Of a stretch of DNA of 40,715 nt, positions 32,243 through 40,551 are shown piece by piece. The DNA is from DASVAL01 sp035649575 (GTDB lineage: Bacteria > Planctomycetota > UBA1135 > UBA2386): contig DASRJH010000243.1 in NCBI GenBank assembly GCA_035649575.1, forward strand, positions 1 to 40,715, read 5' to 3'. The position numbers and the translations under genes were made by a program. The number at the start of each line of letters is the position of its first letter. Position 1 is the stretch's first letter. Below the pieces are notes generated by a model. That model worked only from the letters and a program-made list of their open reading frames with translations. It made no database searches and was not told the origin of the DNA.

Positions 32243-33177
32243 GCAGAGACCTCCACGACCGAGCCGTCTTCGCCGAGCCGGCTCGAGCCGGGCCGTGCCG
32301 ACCAGCGCCTGCCGTTCCAGTCGATGCGCGAGCCTTCGTCGAGCAGCGCGCACGAGGCCGGCGCGAAGCGGCGCGCCATCACCTGCACGTTGAGTGCGTC
32401 GTGCGTGTGCAGCCGTTTGCGCGCATGCGGCAGCGCGACGACACCCGGCACGAGACCGAACCCCGCTTCCATGACCTCGGCCCACGCACTGCCCTGCGGC
32501 GGCTCGTCGTGGAACAGCACGATGCGCTGGCAGAGCGCCATGGCGCCGGCGGACCAGGCGATCACGGGGCGATCGCCGTAGAGGCCGAACACGTCGAACA
32601 GGCGCAGCCGGTGCAGCAGCACCGCGATGTGGCCTCCGGCCACCAGCAGACACGCCGCGTCGCCCAGCAGCCTTTGGAGGTCGCGCCGATGATGCAGCAC
32701 CGCGCTCCGTTCGTGCGGACGGATCCGCGTCTCGAACTCCGCGTGGATCTGCGCCACGCGCACCGTGTGTTGCTCGTCGAGCTGCCGCACCATGGCCAGC
32801 GCGTCGTTGCGCGCGGGTGTGAGCAGCGCTTCCTCGCCCGTGCGGTGGAACAGTTCGTGCGTCGCGTCCATGAGCCCCTGCAGCCGCAGCCGGTAGAGCT
32901 CCTGCACCGATCGCAGCGTGTCGTGCCGCTGCCGCATCGCCGCGAGCAGTTCCTGGTCCTGCTCGAGGATGCGCTCGACGCGCGACCAGATGCCCAGATT
33001 CACGAACGGCCGCCCGACGTGTTCGCGCAGCTCCTGGTCCTCCGCCTCACGCTCCTCCCAGCCTGCCGTCACGGCCGCGATCGGTCCCTTGCGGTGCGCG
33101 GGGACAAGCGTCTCGATCGCAGCGCGCACGGTGCGCACATGCCGCTGCGGGCCCAGGAGGATGGCGGAAGACAACAT
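32239..33177 (-). CDS. Peptidase S51/type 1 glutamine-amidotransferase-like protein with a helical insertion
   Basis: About 312 residues. The core resembles dipeptidase E and cyanophycinase: a starting strand (SSAILLGPQRH), then LLVAGGHIAVLLHRLRLFD at the position of the family's GGN-T loop, and VIAWSAGAMALC with the nucleophile Ser209. LPHARKRL may give the His. Compared with PepE (about 230 residues) there is an extra, strongly helical, charged stretch of about 110 residues (about 45-170). The Asn of the GGN motif is His here. These enzymes cleave Asp-containing peptides or cyanophycin; activity on such a substrate is inference. The ATG at 33177 removes 13 residues of unlikely N-terminus. 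Coupled to the esterase downstream by ATGA. Confidence 0.7.
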   Translation of the reverse strand: MLSSAILLGPQRHVRTVRAAIETLVPAHRKGPIAAVTAGWEEREAEDQELREHVGRPFVNLGIWSRVERILEQDQELLAAMRQRHDTLRSVQELYRLRLQGLMDATHELFHRTGEEALLTPARNDALAMVRQLDEQHTVRVAQIHAEFETRIRPHERSAVLHHRRDLQRLLGDAACLLVAGGHIAVLLHRLRLFDVFGLYGDRPVIAWSAGAMALCQRIVLFHDEPPQGSAWAEVMEAGFGLVPGVVALPHARKRLHTHDALNVQVMARRFAPASCALLDEGSRIDWNGRRWSARPGSSRLGEDGSVVEVSA

Positions 33178-33217
33178 CAGCGCGCCCCCATTACCCGAGC
33201 ACGCGTGGCGACGCAAA

Positions 33218-33238
33218 CTGTCGCGCTTTGCGCGACAG
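33218..33238 (-). terminator. Candidate intrinsic terminator after the PNP-GNAT pair
   Basis: A perfect 9-bp stem CTGTCGCGC/GCGCGACAG with a 3-nt loop. On the minus strand it is followed by TTTGCG, a short U-run. It lies 33 nt after the GNAT gene stop and before the S51-like gene, so it could separate the two units or attenuate read-through. Confidence 0.5.
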
Positions 33239-33270
33239 CGTGCGCGACGACGGGCCCGAGGCGCTGGAGC

Positions 33271-34284
33271 TCACGCGAGATCGCTGTCGCCGAGCGTGAA
33301 CCACCACTCGTTCGCGAGGAACTCGGGCGTGATGGCCGGGATGCAGATGTTGTGCACGAGGCGGCGCTGCATCCAGGTCGACGACGGCACGGGCTCGAAA
33401 CCGCGTGTCTGCAGCGCCCGCCACTCGGCCGACCACTGCGGGAACACCGCGAGCACGCGCTTCTGCCCGCGTTCGTGCTGGCGGGCTGTCGCGACCGCGA
33501 GCAGCGCGTCGATCGCCGCCGCGTCTTGCTCCCGGGCCAGCCAATCCGCGATCGTCGCGGACTCCGGCGCCAGACCCTGGTCCGGCTTCAGCACCAACAG
33601 ACCGACGAGCCGCCGCCCGTCGCGCGCGGTCCAGAGCTCGTAGTCGGCGCGCTCCGGATTCTCGACGTAGCGCCATTGCAGGTAGCGATGGTCGCGACGC
33701 ACGAGACAGCGTTTCTCGCTGCGCACCTGCTCGTACAGGACACCGACGTCGGGCGGCACCGCGGCGACCCGTTCGACCGCGACGTTCGCGGGTGGTTGCA
33801 GCGGCGCGAGCTCGCGGTCGCGGATCAGGTAGTCGATGTTGCACATCAACACGTACTTCAGGTAGCGCTGGCCGATGCGATACGCGGCGTCGACCGGGAA
33901 GCCGTAGAACAGCGCGTCGCCGATGCGAATGCTGTGGTCCCAGAACGGCAGACAAGTCTCGACGAAGAGGCTTCTGTTCCTGAGTCCCGAGCGCCATCCC
34001 GGGTGCGTCATCGAATCGACGCAGTGCACGAACCGCTGCTCGCCGAACGGCGTGTCGACGAGCATCGGTATGCCCGCGTATTGCGAAGCGACCGTGCCGT
34101 CCTTCGCGATCGCGAGCGAGATGCGGTGGCCAACCGGGTTCTGCAGGTAGGCCCACTGCCACCGTTGCAGCGTTCGATCGCGATACGAAGGACCACACAC
34201 CTCGCGGAAGACGTGGTTGAACGTCGCGAGGATCGCGGATTCGTCGCCCGGCCGATACGGCCGGATCTCGAGCTCGTCCGTCAT
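33271..34284 (-). CDS. GNAT-family acyltransferase-like protein
   Basis: A 337-residue protein beginning LEIRPYRPGDESAILATFNHVF, the usual first strand and helix of GNAT N-acetyltransferases. VASQYAGIPMLVD and FVHCVDSMTHPGWRSGLRNRSLFV follow; in this region GNATs bind acetyl-CoA, and RSGLRNRSL loosely resembles the R/Q-x-x-G-x-G/A pyrophosphate loop. A second half with YLQWRYVENPERADYELW resembles the duplicated GNAT module of larger members. The substrate is unknown. The ATG at 34284 overlaps the stop of the phosphorylase gene (ATGA), so the two are translated together. A hairpin terminator candidate follows its stop. Confidence 0.75.
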   Translation of the reverse strand: MTDELEIRPYRPGDESAILATFNHVFREVCGPSYRDRTLQRWQWAYLQNPVGHRISLAIAKDGTVASQYAGIPMLVDTPFGEQRFVHCVDSMTHPGWRSGLRNRSLFVETCLPFWDHSIRIGDALFYGFPVDAAYRIGQRYLKYVLMCNIDYLIRDRELAPLQPPANVAVERVAAVPPDVGVLYEQVRSEKRCLVRRDHRYLQWRYVENPERADYELWTARDGRRLVGLLVLKPDQGLAPESATIADWLAREQDAAAIDALLAVATARQHERGQKRVLAVFPQWSAEWRALQTRGFEPVPSSTWMQRRLVHNICIPAITPEFLANEWWFTLGDSDLA

Positions 34285-35114
34285 CCGGTCAACCTGCGAC
34301 AGAACTCGGCGACGAGACGCGTCAACGCGGCTCCGGCCGAAGCACCCGCGGCGACGACCTCGTCGTGGGACAGAGGCCGCGCCGAGATGCCCGCGGCGAG
34401 GTTGCTGATCAAGGACAGGCCCGCGACCTGGGCCCCCATCGCGTTCAGCGCAATCGCTTCGTGCACGGTGCTCATGCCGACCGCATCGGCACCGAGCGTC
34501 TTCAGCATGCGCACCTCGGCCGGCGTCTCGTAGGACGGACCGAGCAGGCCCGCGTAGACGCCCGTGCGCAGGCGCGCGCCGGCCTGCTGCAGCAGCGCGC
34601 GGAGCCGCGCCGAATAGACGCTGCTCTGGTCGGGAAAACGCGGCCCGAACGCGGCGTGGTGCGGACCGACCAGCGGCGAGCAGCCGGTCAGGTTCAGGTG
34701 GTCGGTGATCACCATCAGGTCGCCCGCCGACAGGTCGTCCGCGATGCCGCCTGCCGCGTTCGTGAGCAGGAAGTTCGGCACGCCGAGATGCCGCAGCGTG
34801 CGCACGGCGCGCACGACATCGGCGGGGCGCCATCCCTCGTAGAGGTGCACGCGGCCCGTGAGGCACATGACCGGTGTCTGCGCCACGGTGCCGCAAGCCA
34901 ATGTTGCGCCGTGACCCTGCACGTGCGGCACCGGCCAGCCCGGGATCTCCGCGAACGGCACCACGACCGCGTCGGCCATCTGCTTGCCGAAGTCCGCCAG
35001 CCCGCTGCCGAGCACGAGACCGAGGCGCACGGCAGCGAGACGTGTTGCCCCGAGACGCTGGCGCAGGAACGTTGCCGCGCGTTCGACTGACTCCGCTTCG
35101 GTCGGCCCGCTCAT
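34281..35114 (-). CDS. punA: Purine nucleoside phosphorylase (trimeric PNP-I type)
   Basis: A 277-residue PNP that splits purine nucleosides with phosphate into base and ribose-1-phosphate in the salvage pathway. Diagnostic blocks are present in order: LGLVLGSGLADFG (phosphate-binding Ser), VQGHGATL, LTGRVHLYEGW, LLTNAAGGIADDLSAGDLM, GLLGPSYETPAEVRMLKTLGADAVGMSTVHEAI and LSLISNLAAGIS. In the base-recognition part the usual TN is SN, a common variation. Length is normal for the PNP-I/MTAP family; the Glu in GPSYETPAE and the later Asn position fit a 6-oxopurine-specific PNP more than an MTA phosphorylase. The ATG is at 35114. Divergent from the secreted-protein gene at 35274. Confidence 0.92.
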   Translation of the reverse strand: MSGPTEAESVERAATFLRQRLGATRLAAVRLGLVLGSGLADFGKQMADAVVVPFAEIPGWPVPHVQGHGATLACGTVAQTPVMCLTGRVHLYEGWRPADVVRAVRTLRHLGVPNFLLTNAAGGIADDLSAGDLMVITDHLNLTGCSPLVGPHHAAFGPRFPDQSSVYSARLRALLQQAGARLRTGVYAGLLGPSYETPAEVRMLKTLGADAVGMSTVHEAIALNAMGAQVAGLSLISNLAAGISARPLSHDEVVAAGASAGAALTRLVAEFCRRLTG

Positions 35115-35273
35115 TTCGCGCCGATGCTAGCGGGCGGTCAGCGTGCTGCCCACGATCGGACCGGATGCAGCGTGCGATCGCGGGCGCCCCATGCTTGACG
35201 GCCTGCGTGATCGCGTCGACCATGAATGCAGGCTCGGCGACTAGCCACCGCCTTTTCCCCGCCGGCCTGCCCA

Positions 35274-36422
35274 ATGTTCCATCGCACACTCGTCCTGCTC
35301 GCGGCCCTTCTGCTCGCCACCCCGTCCACTTCACGCGGCCAGGGCTGTCCAGGACCCGGCACCTTCTGGAAGCGCGACACGCTGCCCGTCGTGCCGACGG
35401 GATTGACCGGCGTCAGCGTCATCCAGGGCATGTGCGAGGGCGAGAGCGCGGGCATCGTGTTCGAGATGCCCTCTACGATGCCCGTGCAGCGCATCACGCA
35501 GGTCACGGCACCCTGGGGCGCCGCGCTCGGCGTGGGCGGCTTCCAGGCGCTGCTCGACCTCGAGGTCTACGACGGCGTGAGCTTCAGTGGGGCGAACGTC
35601 AACATGGGCACGCTCGTGTTCAGCCTCTCGACGCAGGCCAGCGCGAACATGCAGGTCCAGAGCCACGGCCTCAACTCGCTCGACACGAGCACCTACAACA
35701 TCATCGTCGGGGCCGCCGCGGGGACCGGTTCGCCGCCCGTGCGCCGGTTCGCCGTCTGCTTCCGCTGCGACATCAACCTCCACCCGACCGGCAGCTGTGC
35801 TGGTGGATGGCCCGCGAACTTCTTCACGGACAACGCTCAATTCCCCTCGTTGACCTGCAACAACGTCATCACGCCGCAGCGCACGAGCATCATGGAGATC
35901 CAGGGCCAGGGCTGGCGCGACGCCGCGCTCGCGACGGTCAGCGGTGTCCCGTTGTGCCCGTTCTACTACAGCGGCATCTGGTGCATCCGCTGCTGCAGCG
36001 AAGACGCGTTCCCGGCCTCCTACACGACGTTCGGCGCGGGCTGCCCGAGCGCCCTCGGCATCTCGCACCTGATCCCGGCCACGCTGCCGCACATCGGCAC
36101 GAACCTGTTCGTGGTCGTCGACAACCTGCCCTACAACCTGGCCCTCATGATCACGGGCACGAGCAACACGATCTCGACGCTCGGCCCGCTGCCGGTCAAC
36201 CTCGGCGTGATCGGGATGCCGAACTGCTCCTTGCGCGTGAGCCTCGACTTCACGACCGGCCTCGTCGGCGGCGGCACGTCGGCTTCGTTCCTGTTGGGGA
36301 TCCCGAGCTCGACAGGCCTGCTGGGGCTGCAGCTCTACCAGCAGGCGTTCGTCTTCGATCCACCGCTGAACCCGTTCGGCGGCGCGCTCTCGGACGCCGC
36401 GATCATGCAGATCGGCAACTGA
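35274..36422 (+). CDS. Secreted Cys-rich protein with planctomycetal C-terminal module
   Basis: A 382-residue exported protein of unknown function. The signal peptide MFHRTLVLLAALLLATPS is followed by TSRGQ before Cys25. The mature part is rich in Cys (CPGP, CFRC, CNN, CIRCC), suggesting disulfides. Near residue 255 YTTFGAGCPSALG starts a C-terminal module that ends GMPNCSLRVSLD ... NPFGGALSDAAIMQIGN, echoing the tails of the two tandem proteins at 348 and 2039. The ATG at 35274 is chosen for its direct fit to the signal peptide; a longer frame from 35226 adds 16 unrelated residues. fdhD begins 2 nt after its stop, although a functional link is not obvious. Confidence 0.82.
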   Translation: MFHRTLVLLAALLLATPSTSRGQGCPGPGTFWKRDTLPVVPTGLTGVSVIQGMCEGESAGIVFEMPSTMPVQRITQVTAPWGAALGVGGFQALLDLEVYDGVSFSGANVNMGTLVFSLSTQASANMQVQSHGLNSLDTSTYNIIVGAAAGTGSPPVRRFAVCFRCDINLHPTGSCAGGWPANFFTDNAQFPSLTCNNVITPQRTSIMEIQGQGWRDAALATVSGVPLCPFYYSGIWCIRCCSEDAFPASYTTFGAGCPSALGISHLIPATLPHIGTNLFVVVDNLPYNLALMITGTSNTISTLGPLPVNLGVIGMPNCSLRVSLDFTTGLVGGGTSASFLLGIPSSTGLLGLQLYQQAFVFDPPLNPFGGALSDAAIMQIGN

Positions 36423-36424
36423 GC

Positions 36425-37234
36425 ATGGCGGGGCCGCCGGAACCGCCTGCGGGAGCCGCGCAGCGCCGACTCGCAGACGGCCGCAGCGACCTGCTCGTGC
36501 GCGAGGAACCACTGCTGCTCGTCATCCACGGCCAACAGCTGCTGACCATGCGCACCCCGGGCCGCGACGAAGACCTGGCCCTCGGTTTCCTGCTCGGGGA
36601 AGGCATCGTCGCGTCCCCGCAGGACGTGCAGGCGATGCGCGCGCAGGCCGGCGACGCGGCGGCCCAACGCGCTGACGAAATGCACATCACGCTGCAGCAC
36701 GAGCCGGACCCGCTCGTGCGTTCGCGTCTCGCGCGCACGCACGAGATCCGCTCCTCGTGCGGCGTGTGCGGCATCGCCGATCCGGCCACCGTGCTCGAAG
36801 GAACGCCGCCGTTGCTGCCCGGCGTGCCCAGAGTGGCAGCGAGCATGCTGTCCGGGCTCGTGCGCGAGCTGCACGGACGCCAGTCGTTGTTCGCCGCCAC
36901 GGGCGGCAGCCATGGTGCGCTCGTCGCTGGCGGCGACGGCCGCGTGTGGGGTCACGGCGAGGACGTCGGCCGCCACAACGCACTCGACAAGGCGATCGGT
37001 CAGGCGGCGCGTTCGGGCTGTGAGCTCGGTGCTGCGATCGCGATCCTCTCGGGCCGCGCGGGTTTCGACCTCGTCGTCAAGTGCATGCGCGTGCGCATCC
37101 CGATCGTCGTCTCGGTGTCCGCGCCGAGCTCGCTGGCCTTCGATCTCTGCGAAGGTGCCGGCGGAACACTCGTCGGCTTCGCACGCGGCGATCGGTTGCA
37201 GGTCTACACCGGGGCCGGGCGATTGCTGTCGTGA
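36425..37234 (+). CDS. fdhD: FdhD sulfurtransferase for formate dehydrogenase maturation
   Basis: A 269-residue FdhD. The protein passes sulfur from a cysteine desulfurase to the molybdenum cofactor so that formate dehydrogenases become active. RTPGRDEDLALGFLLGEGI, the sulfur-carrying C-x2-C motif in SSCGVCGIAD, ATGGSHGA, VGRHNALDKAIG and SGRAGFDLVVKC are all family blocks, and length is normal. No formate dehydrogenase gene lies in the window, so its partner must be elsewhere. The ATG at 36425 is 2 nt after the secreted protein gene. A 9-bp inverted repeat begins 65 nt after its stop. Confidence 0.94.
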   Translation: MAGPPEPPAGAAQRRLADGRSDLLVREEPLLLVIHGQQLLTMRTPGRDEDLALGFLLGEGIVASPQDVQAMRAQAGDAAAQRADEMHITLQHEPDPLVRSRLARTHEIRSSCGVCGIADPATVLEGTPPLLPGVPRVAASMLSGLVRELHGRQSLFAATGGSHGALVAGGDGRVWGHGEDVGRHNALDKAIGQAARSGCELGAAIAILSGRAGFDLVVKCMRVRIPIVVSVSAPSSLAFDLCEGAGGTLVGFARGDRLQVYTGAGRLLS

Positions 37235-37299
37235 TTCACTTGCCGCGCGAGCTTCTTCTGCCTCCTGCAACTGTGCGCCAGGCACTACCCGCGTAGCTC

Positions 37300-37330
37300 G
37301 CCGAAGGTCGCCGCGTGTGGCACCTTCGGC
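37300..37330 (+). promoter_or_regulatory. Inverted repeat between fdhD and the sigma factor gene
   Basis: GCCGAAGGT (37300-37308) and ACCTTCGGC (37322-37330) form a perfect 9-bp stem with a 13-nt loop. No T-run follows, so an operator or leader structure is as likely as an fdhD terminator. Its right arm overlaps the start of the 43-bp repeat. Confidence 0.45.
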
Positions 37331-37361
37331 CAAGTCACCTCCATCAGGGCACTCAGTCTTG
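37320..37361 (+). repeat. 43-bp repeat, copy 1 (upstream of the sigma factor)
   Basis: It starts with GCACCTTCGGC, continues AGTCACCTCCATC and GGGCACTCAGT, and ends CTTGC. It matches 40552-40594 with two substitutions and one 1-nt insertion. It ends about 95 nt before the sigma factor start and is in the same orientation. Confidence 0.75.
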
Positions 37362-37455
37362 CGCGCCATGGCCCGCGATCGTGTATCACGGTCCAGTGCC
37401 CCCGCGCCTCGGCGACCGGATGTCGCACGCGGGGCACTTCGGACAAGGACAGTCA

Positions 37456-38007
37456 ATGTTCGGCCGAGCCCGTCACGATCGACTGTTCGCACGCTTCGCG
37501 GCGACTGGGGACGTACACGCGCTGGGCGAGGTGTTCGACGCGACCGCACCGGAGCTCGTGCGCATCGCGGCGCACCTCGTTGGCAGCCGCGACCAGGCGC
37601 GCGACCTGGTGCAGAGCGCCTTCCTGATCGCGATCGAGAAGCGCCAGCAGTTCGCGGCCGAACGGCGCGTGCTGCCGTGGTTGTGCGGCATCGTCGCCAA
37701 CCTCGCCCGCAACCAACGCCGGCGTGATCAGCGCGAGCTCGCGACCGTGCCGCGGGCAGGGGCCGAGGATCCCGTTGCGGCGGCGGAGGCCGCGGAGTTC
37801 CGCGCCTCGTTCGCGCAGGCCAAGGATGCGTTGCCCCCGGTGTACCGACCGGTGCTGGACCTCTATCTCGAGCAGGGCCTGAACGCCGGGCAGATCGGGG
37901 AAGCGCTCGGCCGCCGGCCGGAACGGTGCGCACGCAGATCGTCCGCGGGCTCGACGTGCTGCGCCGGCAGCTGCCGCGCGGGCTCGTCGCCGGGCTCGTG
38001 GTCGTGA
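37456..38007 (+). CDS. ECF sigma factor part of a frameshifted fused gene
   Basis: The frame from the ATG at 37456 (AAGGAC ribosome binding site 5 nt upstream) encodes sigma region 2: FARFAATGDVHALGEVFD, IAAHLVGSRDQARDLVQSAFL, then LPWLCGIVANLARNQRRR. Region 4 begins at about residue 115 (LPPVYRPVLDLYLEQGLNAGQIGEALGRRP) and then breaks off: after Pro155 the frame reads Cys/Ser/Arg-rich nonsense to a stop at 38007. Moving back one base at 37920 restores GTVRTQIVRGLDVLRRQLP, the normal recognition helix, in the frame of the next gene. The intact protein would be a membrane-linked extracytoplasmic-function sigma factor of about 1031 residues. Whether the lost base is a mutation, a sequence error or a programmed shift is open. 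Confidence 0.8.
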   Translation: MFGRARHDRLFARFAATGDVHALGEVFDATAPELVRIAAHLVGSRDQARDLVQSAFLIAIEKRQQFAAERRVLPWLCGIVANLARNQRRRDQRELATVPRAGAEDPVAAAEAAEFRASFAQAKDALPPVYRPVLDLYLEQGLNAGQIGEALGRRPERCARRSSAGSTCCAGSCRAGSSPGSWS

Positions 38008-40550
38008 TGCTGGACGCACCGGCGCTGCGCGCGATGCGGGCGTGCGTGTTGCGCCGCGGTGCCGAGGTCGTTCCGACGACCGTCGCGGCCGTGTCGAGTG
38101 GGTTGGCGTTGGCTGTCGTGGGAGCTGGAACCGTGCACAAGAAACTCGCCTTCGTCGGTGCTGTCGCCGTTCTCGTCGCCATGGGATTCTGGATCGCCGG
38201 GCCGTCGCCGGGCGAAGGGGGCGAAGGGGAGGTGCCGCCCGAAGCGCCGCAGCTGGTGGCGTCGCAGTTGCCGAGCGGCAGCGCCGCCGCGCGCAGCTCG
38301 GCCCGGCCAGCGGTCGTGACGCGACGGGAGCGCGCGGATCCATCGTCGCCGACCACGGGCTCGCTCGAGGTGATCGTGCGTTGGCAGAACGACGATGTGC
38401 CGGCGCGGGGCCAGGCGATCACGGTCGTCCACGCGGGTGAGACGCTCGGGGAGCTGCGTTCGCGCAGCGTCGTCACCGACGGCGAGGGCAGCGCCTTGTT
38501 CGGCACGGTGCCGCCGGGCGCGATCACCGTGCAGGCGAGCACCGGTGTCCGGCAGGCCGCGGAAGTGACGGCCGGGCAGCGGAGCACGGTGACCCTCCGG
38601 CTCGAGGGCACGGCGGTGCTCGGCCAGGTCGTCGATCACCTCGGCGTTCCAGTCGCGGATGCCGACGTCTGGGTGTCGTCCGAGATCTTCTACACCCCGG
38701 TGCGCACCGGCGACGTGCCAGCCCACGGGCAGTACGGCCAGCTGACGCTCCGCACGGACGAGCAGGGGCGCTTCGAGACGCGCATGAAGGGCCTCCAGTG
38801 TCTCGCCGCGTTCAAGAAGGGCCACGGACCCTCGCTCACGCTGTATCCGCTGCGCGGCAGAGGCCGTTCGCCGCAGGGCCCGATCGCGGTCGTGCTACGC
38901 CTGCAGCCGGAGGGCGGCACGCTCACCGTCGCGGTGCGAGGCCGGAACGACGCTCCCCTTGCGAATGCGATGGTGCTCGCCGGTCCCGAGGTGCCGTCGC
39001 TGACGGGCGAGGCGCATCAGGCAACCACCCCGGCGCAGCGAGCGTCGACGGACCAGGCCGGCGTGGCCACGCTCGAGCCGCTGCCCGTGGGCCGCATGTC
39101 CGTGCAGGTGCGCGCGCCGGGGTACGGTCCGTGGCGCGGCGAAGTCGACATCCTGCCGGGCGGCACTTCGTCACTCGACGTTGCACTCGTCGACGGCGGC
39201 ATCGTCACCGGCGTCGTTCACGATGGTGTTGGCAAGCCACTCGCGGCCGCGCTGATCCACCACGGCCGGTGGTCGTCGCTGCAGGCTTCGATGACGACCA
39301 CCGATTCGGGTGGCGCCTACCGGCTCGAGCACCTGCCTGTGGGTGAAGTGGAGCTCGTCGCCTTCCACGAAGACTGGGGCAAGGTGACCGCGAAGGTGAC
39401 CGTCGTCGCGGGCGCGACCGCGCGCTGGGACGTGCGCATGCCGCCGCGCGCCGCGATCACCGGGTTCGTGTTCGACCACGAGGGTCAGCCGGCCGGCGGC
39501 TGCTACGTGACCTGTTTCTCGCCGGCGCTGGACGAGGGCGCGACCACGCACGCCGACGCCGCGGGCCGGTTCGTCCTGTCACCACTCGAACCCGGGCGCT
39601 CCTACGAAGTCACGGCCGAGGTGAGCTTGCGCGGCGGCGGCCTCGCGCACCCGAGCCGCTCTGCGGTGCCGGCCGGGAGCGAGATCGAGTTGCGGGTTGC
39701 CTCGGATCACGTCCCGACCGCACGGTTGCGCGGCCGCGTGCTGCAGGCCGACGGCAAGCCGGCCGTCGGTTGCCAGGTGCACGCTTCGCCGGTGGATGGT
39801 TCCCCTGGCTCGATGCACGACATCGGCGCGGACGGCCGGTTCGAGTTCGGCCCCTGGTCGCCGCAAAGGCTCGGGCTGTCCGTGCAGCGCATCGGCGATC
39901 CCATCGCGATCGGCGACTTCGGCGTGCACGAGATGCGTGAGGGCGCCACCACCGAGGTCGGGGATCTCGTGCTGCCGGCCACCGGCTCGGCGCGGATCCG
40001 CATCACCGGCGGCGAGGCCGAGCAGGGTGTGGCCGCGCTGTTCCGCGATGGCCGCCACGTGGCCGAGCGGCGCATCACCGACGAGCCCGTCGCGTGGGAG
40101 GGACTGCCGCCGGGCGATTACGCCGTCTGCGTCACGCGGGTGCGAGGGGTGCCGCTCTGCGGCTTCGCCGAGTTCGAGCTCGTGCCCGGCAGGGTCAACG
40201 AGGTGACGGTCGCCGTCGCCGCCGGCAACCGCCGCGACGTGCGGATCGAGACGGCGAACTCGCGGCACGAAAACCCGACGGTGAACCCAACAGCGAGCCC
40301 GGCCGAGACGGCCCGCCCGCCCACCCACCTCGTGGGCGGCCGAACCGTGGTTCTGCGCGCGACCGACGCCGCTCACCGCACCGTGATGATGAAGTGGACC
40401 ATGCCCGCGCCCGACGGCTCGCCGGCGGCGGTGGTGCTGCCCACCGCTGCAGTCGAGCTGACCGCCGCGAGCGAAGACGGCTGGGGCGGCAGCGCGATCG
40501 TCGGCGAGGCGAGCGCCGAACCGATCGTCGTGAGGTTGGGGCGGAAGTGA
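37926..40550 (+). CDS. Membrane protein with carboxypeptidase-regulatory-like repeats; C-terminal part of the fused sigma factor
   Basis: This 874-residue frame starts inside sigma region 4 (RTQIVRGLDVLRRQL), so the GTG at 37926 is probably not a true start; the fused frame enters at 37920. In fused numbering a hydrophobic stretch (TVAAVSSGLALAVVGAG, about 208-226) and a transmembrane helix (KKLAFVGAVAVLVAMGFWIAG, about 229-249) follow, then a Ser/Ala/Pro-rich linker. The rest is a chain of beta-sandwich repeats of the carboxypeptidase-regulatory-like kind, seen as GQVVDHLGVPVADADV, GVVHDGVGKPLAAALI, GFVFDHEGQPAGGCYV and GRVLQADGKPAVGCQV, each followed by D..G.F.L..L..G. The topology implied is sigma domain inside, repeats outside, so an external signal could control transcription. 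Ligand unknown. It ends with a normal TGA. Confidence 0.75.
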   Translation: MRTQIVRGLDVLRRQLPRGLVAGLVVVMLDAPALRAMRACVLRRGAEVVPTTVAAVSSGLALAVVGAGTVHKKLAFVGAVAVLVAMGFWIAGPSPGEGGEGEVPPEAPQLVASQLPSGSAAARSSARPAVVTRRERADPSSPTTGSLEVIVRWQNDDVPARGQAITVVHAGETLGELRSRSVVTDGEGSALFGTVPPGAITVQASTGVRQAAEVTAGQRSTVTLRLEGTAVLGQVVDHLGVPVADADVWVSSEIFYTPVRTGDVPAHGQYGQLTLRTDEQGRFETRMKGLQCLAAFKKGHGPSLTLYPLRGRGRSPQGPIAVVLRLQPEGGTLTVAVRGRNDAPLANAMVLAGPEVPSLTGEAHQATTPAQRASTDQAGVATLEPLPVGRMSVQVRAPGYGPWRGEVDILPGGTSSLDVALVDGGIVTGVVHDGVGKPLAAALIHHGRWSSLQASMTTTDSGGAYRLEHLPVGEVELVAFHEDWGKVTAKVTVVAGATARWDVRMPPRAAITGFVFDHEGQPAGGCYVTCFSPALDEGATTHADAAGRFVLSPLEPGRSYEVTAEVSLRGGGLAHPSRSAVPAGSEIELRVASDHVPTARLRGRVLQADGKPAVGCQVHASPVDGSPGSMHDIGADGRFEFGPWSPQRLGLSVQRIGDPIAIGDFGVHEMREGATTEVGDLVLPATGSARIRITGGEAEQGVAALFRDGRHVAERRITDEPVAWEGLPPGDYAVCVTRVRGVPLCGFAEFELVPGRVNEVTVAVAAGNRRDVRIETANSRHENPTVNPTASPAETARPPTHLVGGRTVVLRATDAAHRTVMMKWTMPAPDGSPAAVVLPTAAVELTAASEDGWGGSAIVGEASAEPIVVRLGRK

Positions 40551-40551
40551 A

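Noticed and set aside
35160..35223. Minus-strand peptide-like frame upstream of the nucleoside phosphorylase, starting at an ATG at 35223
   Set aside because: About 23 plausible residues, then low-complexity sequence out of frame with the phosphorylase; no homology recognised.
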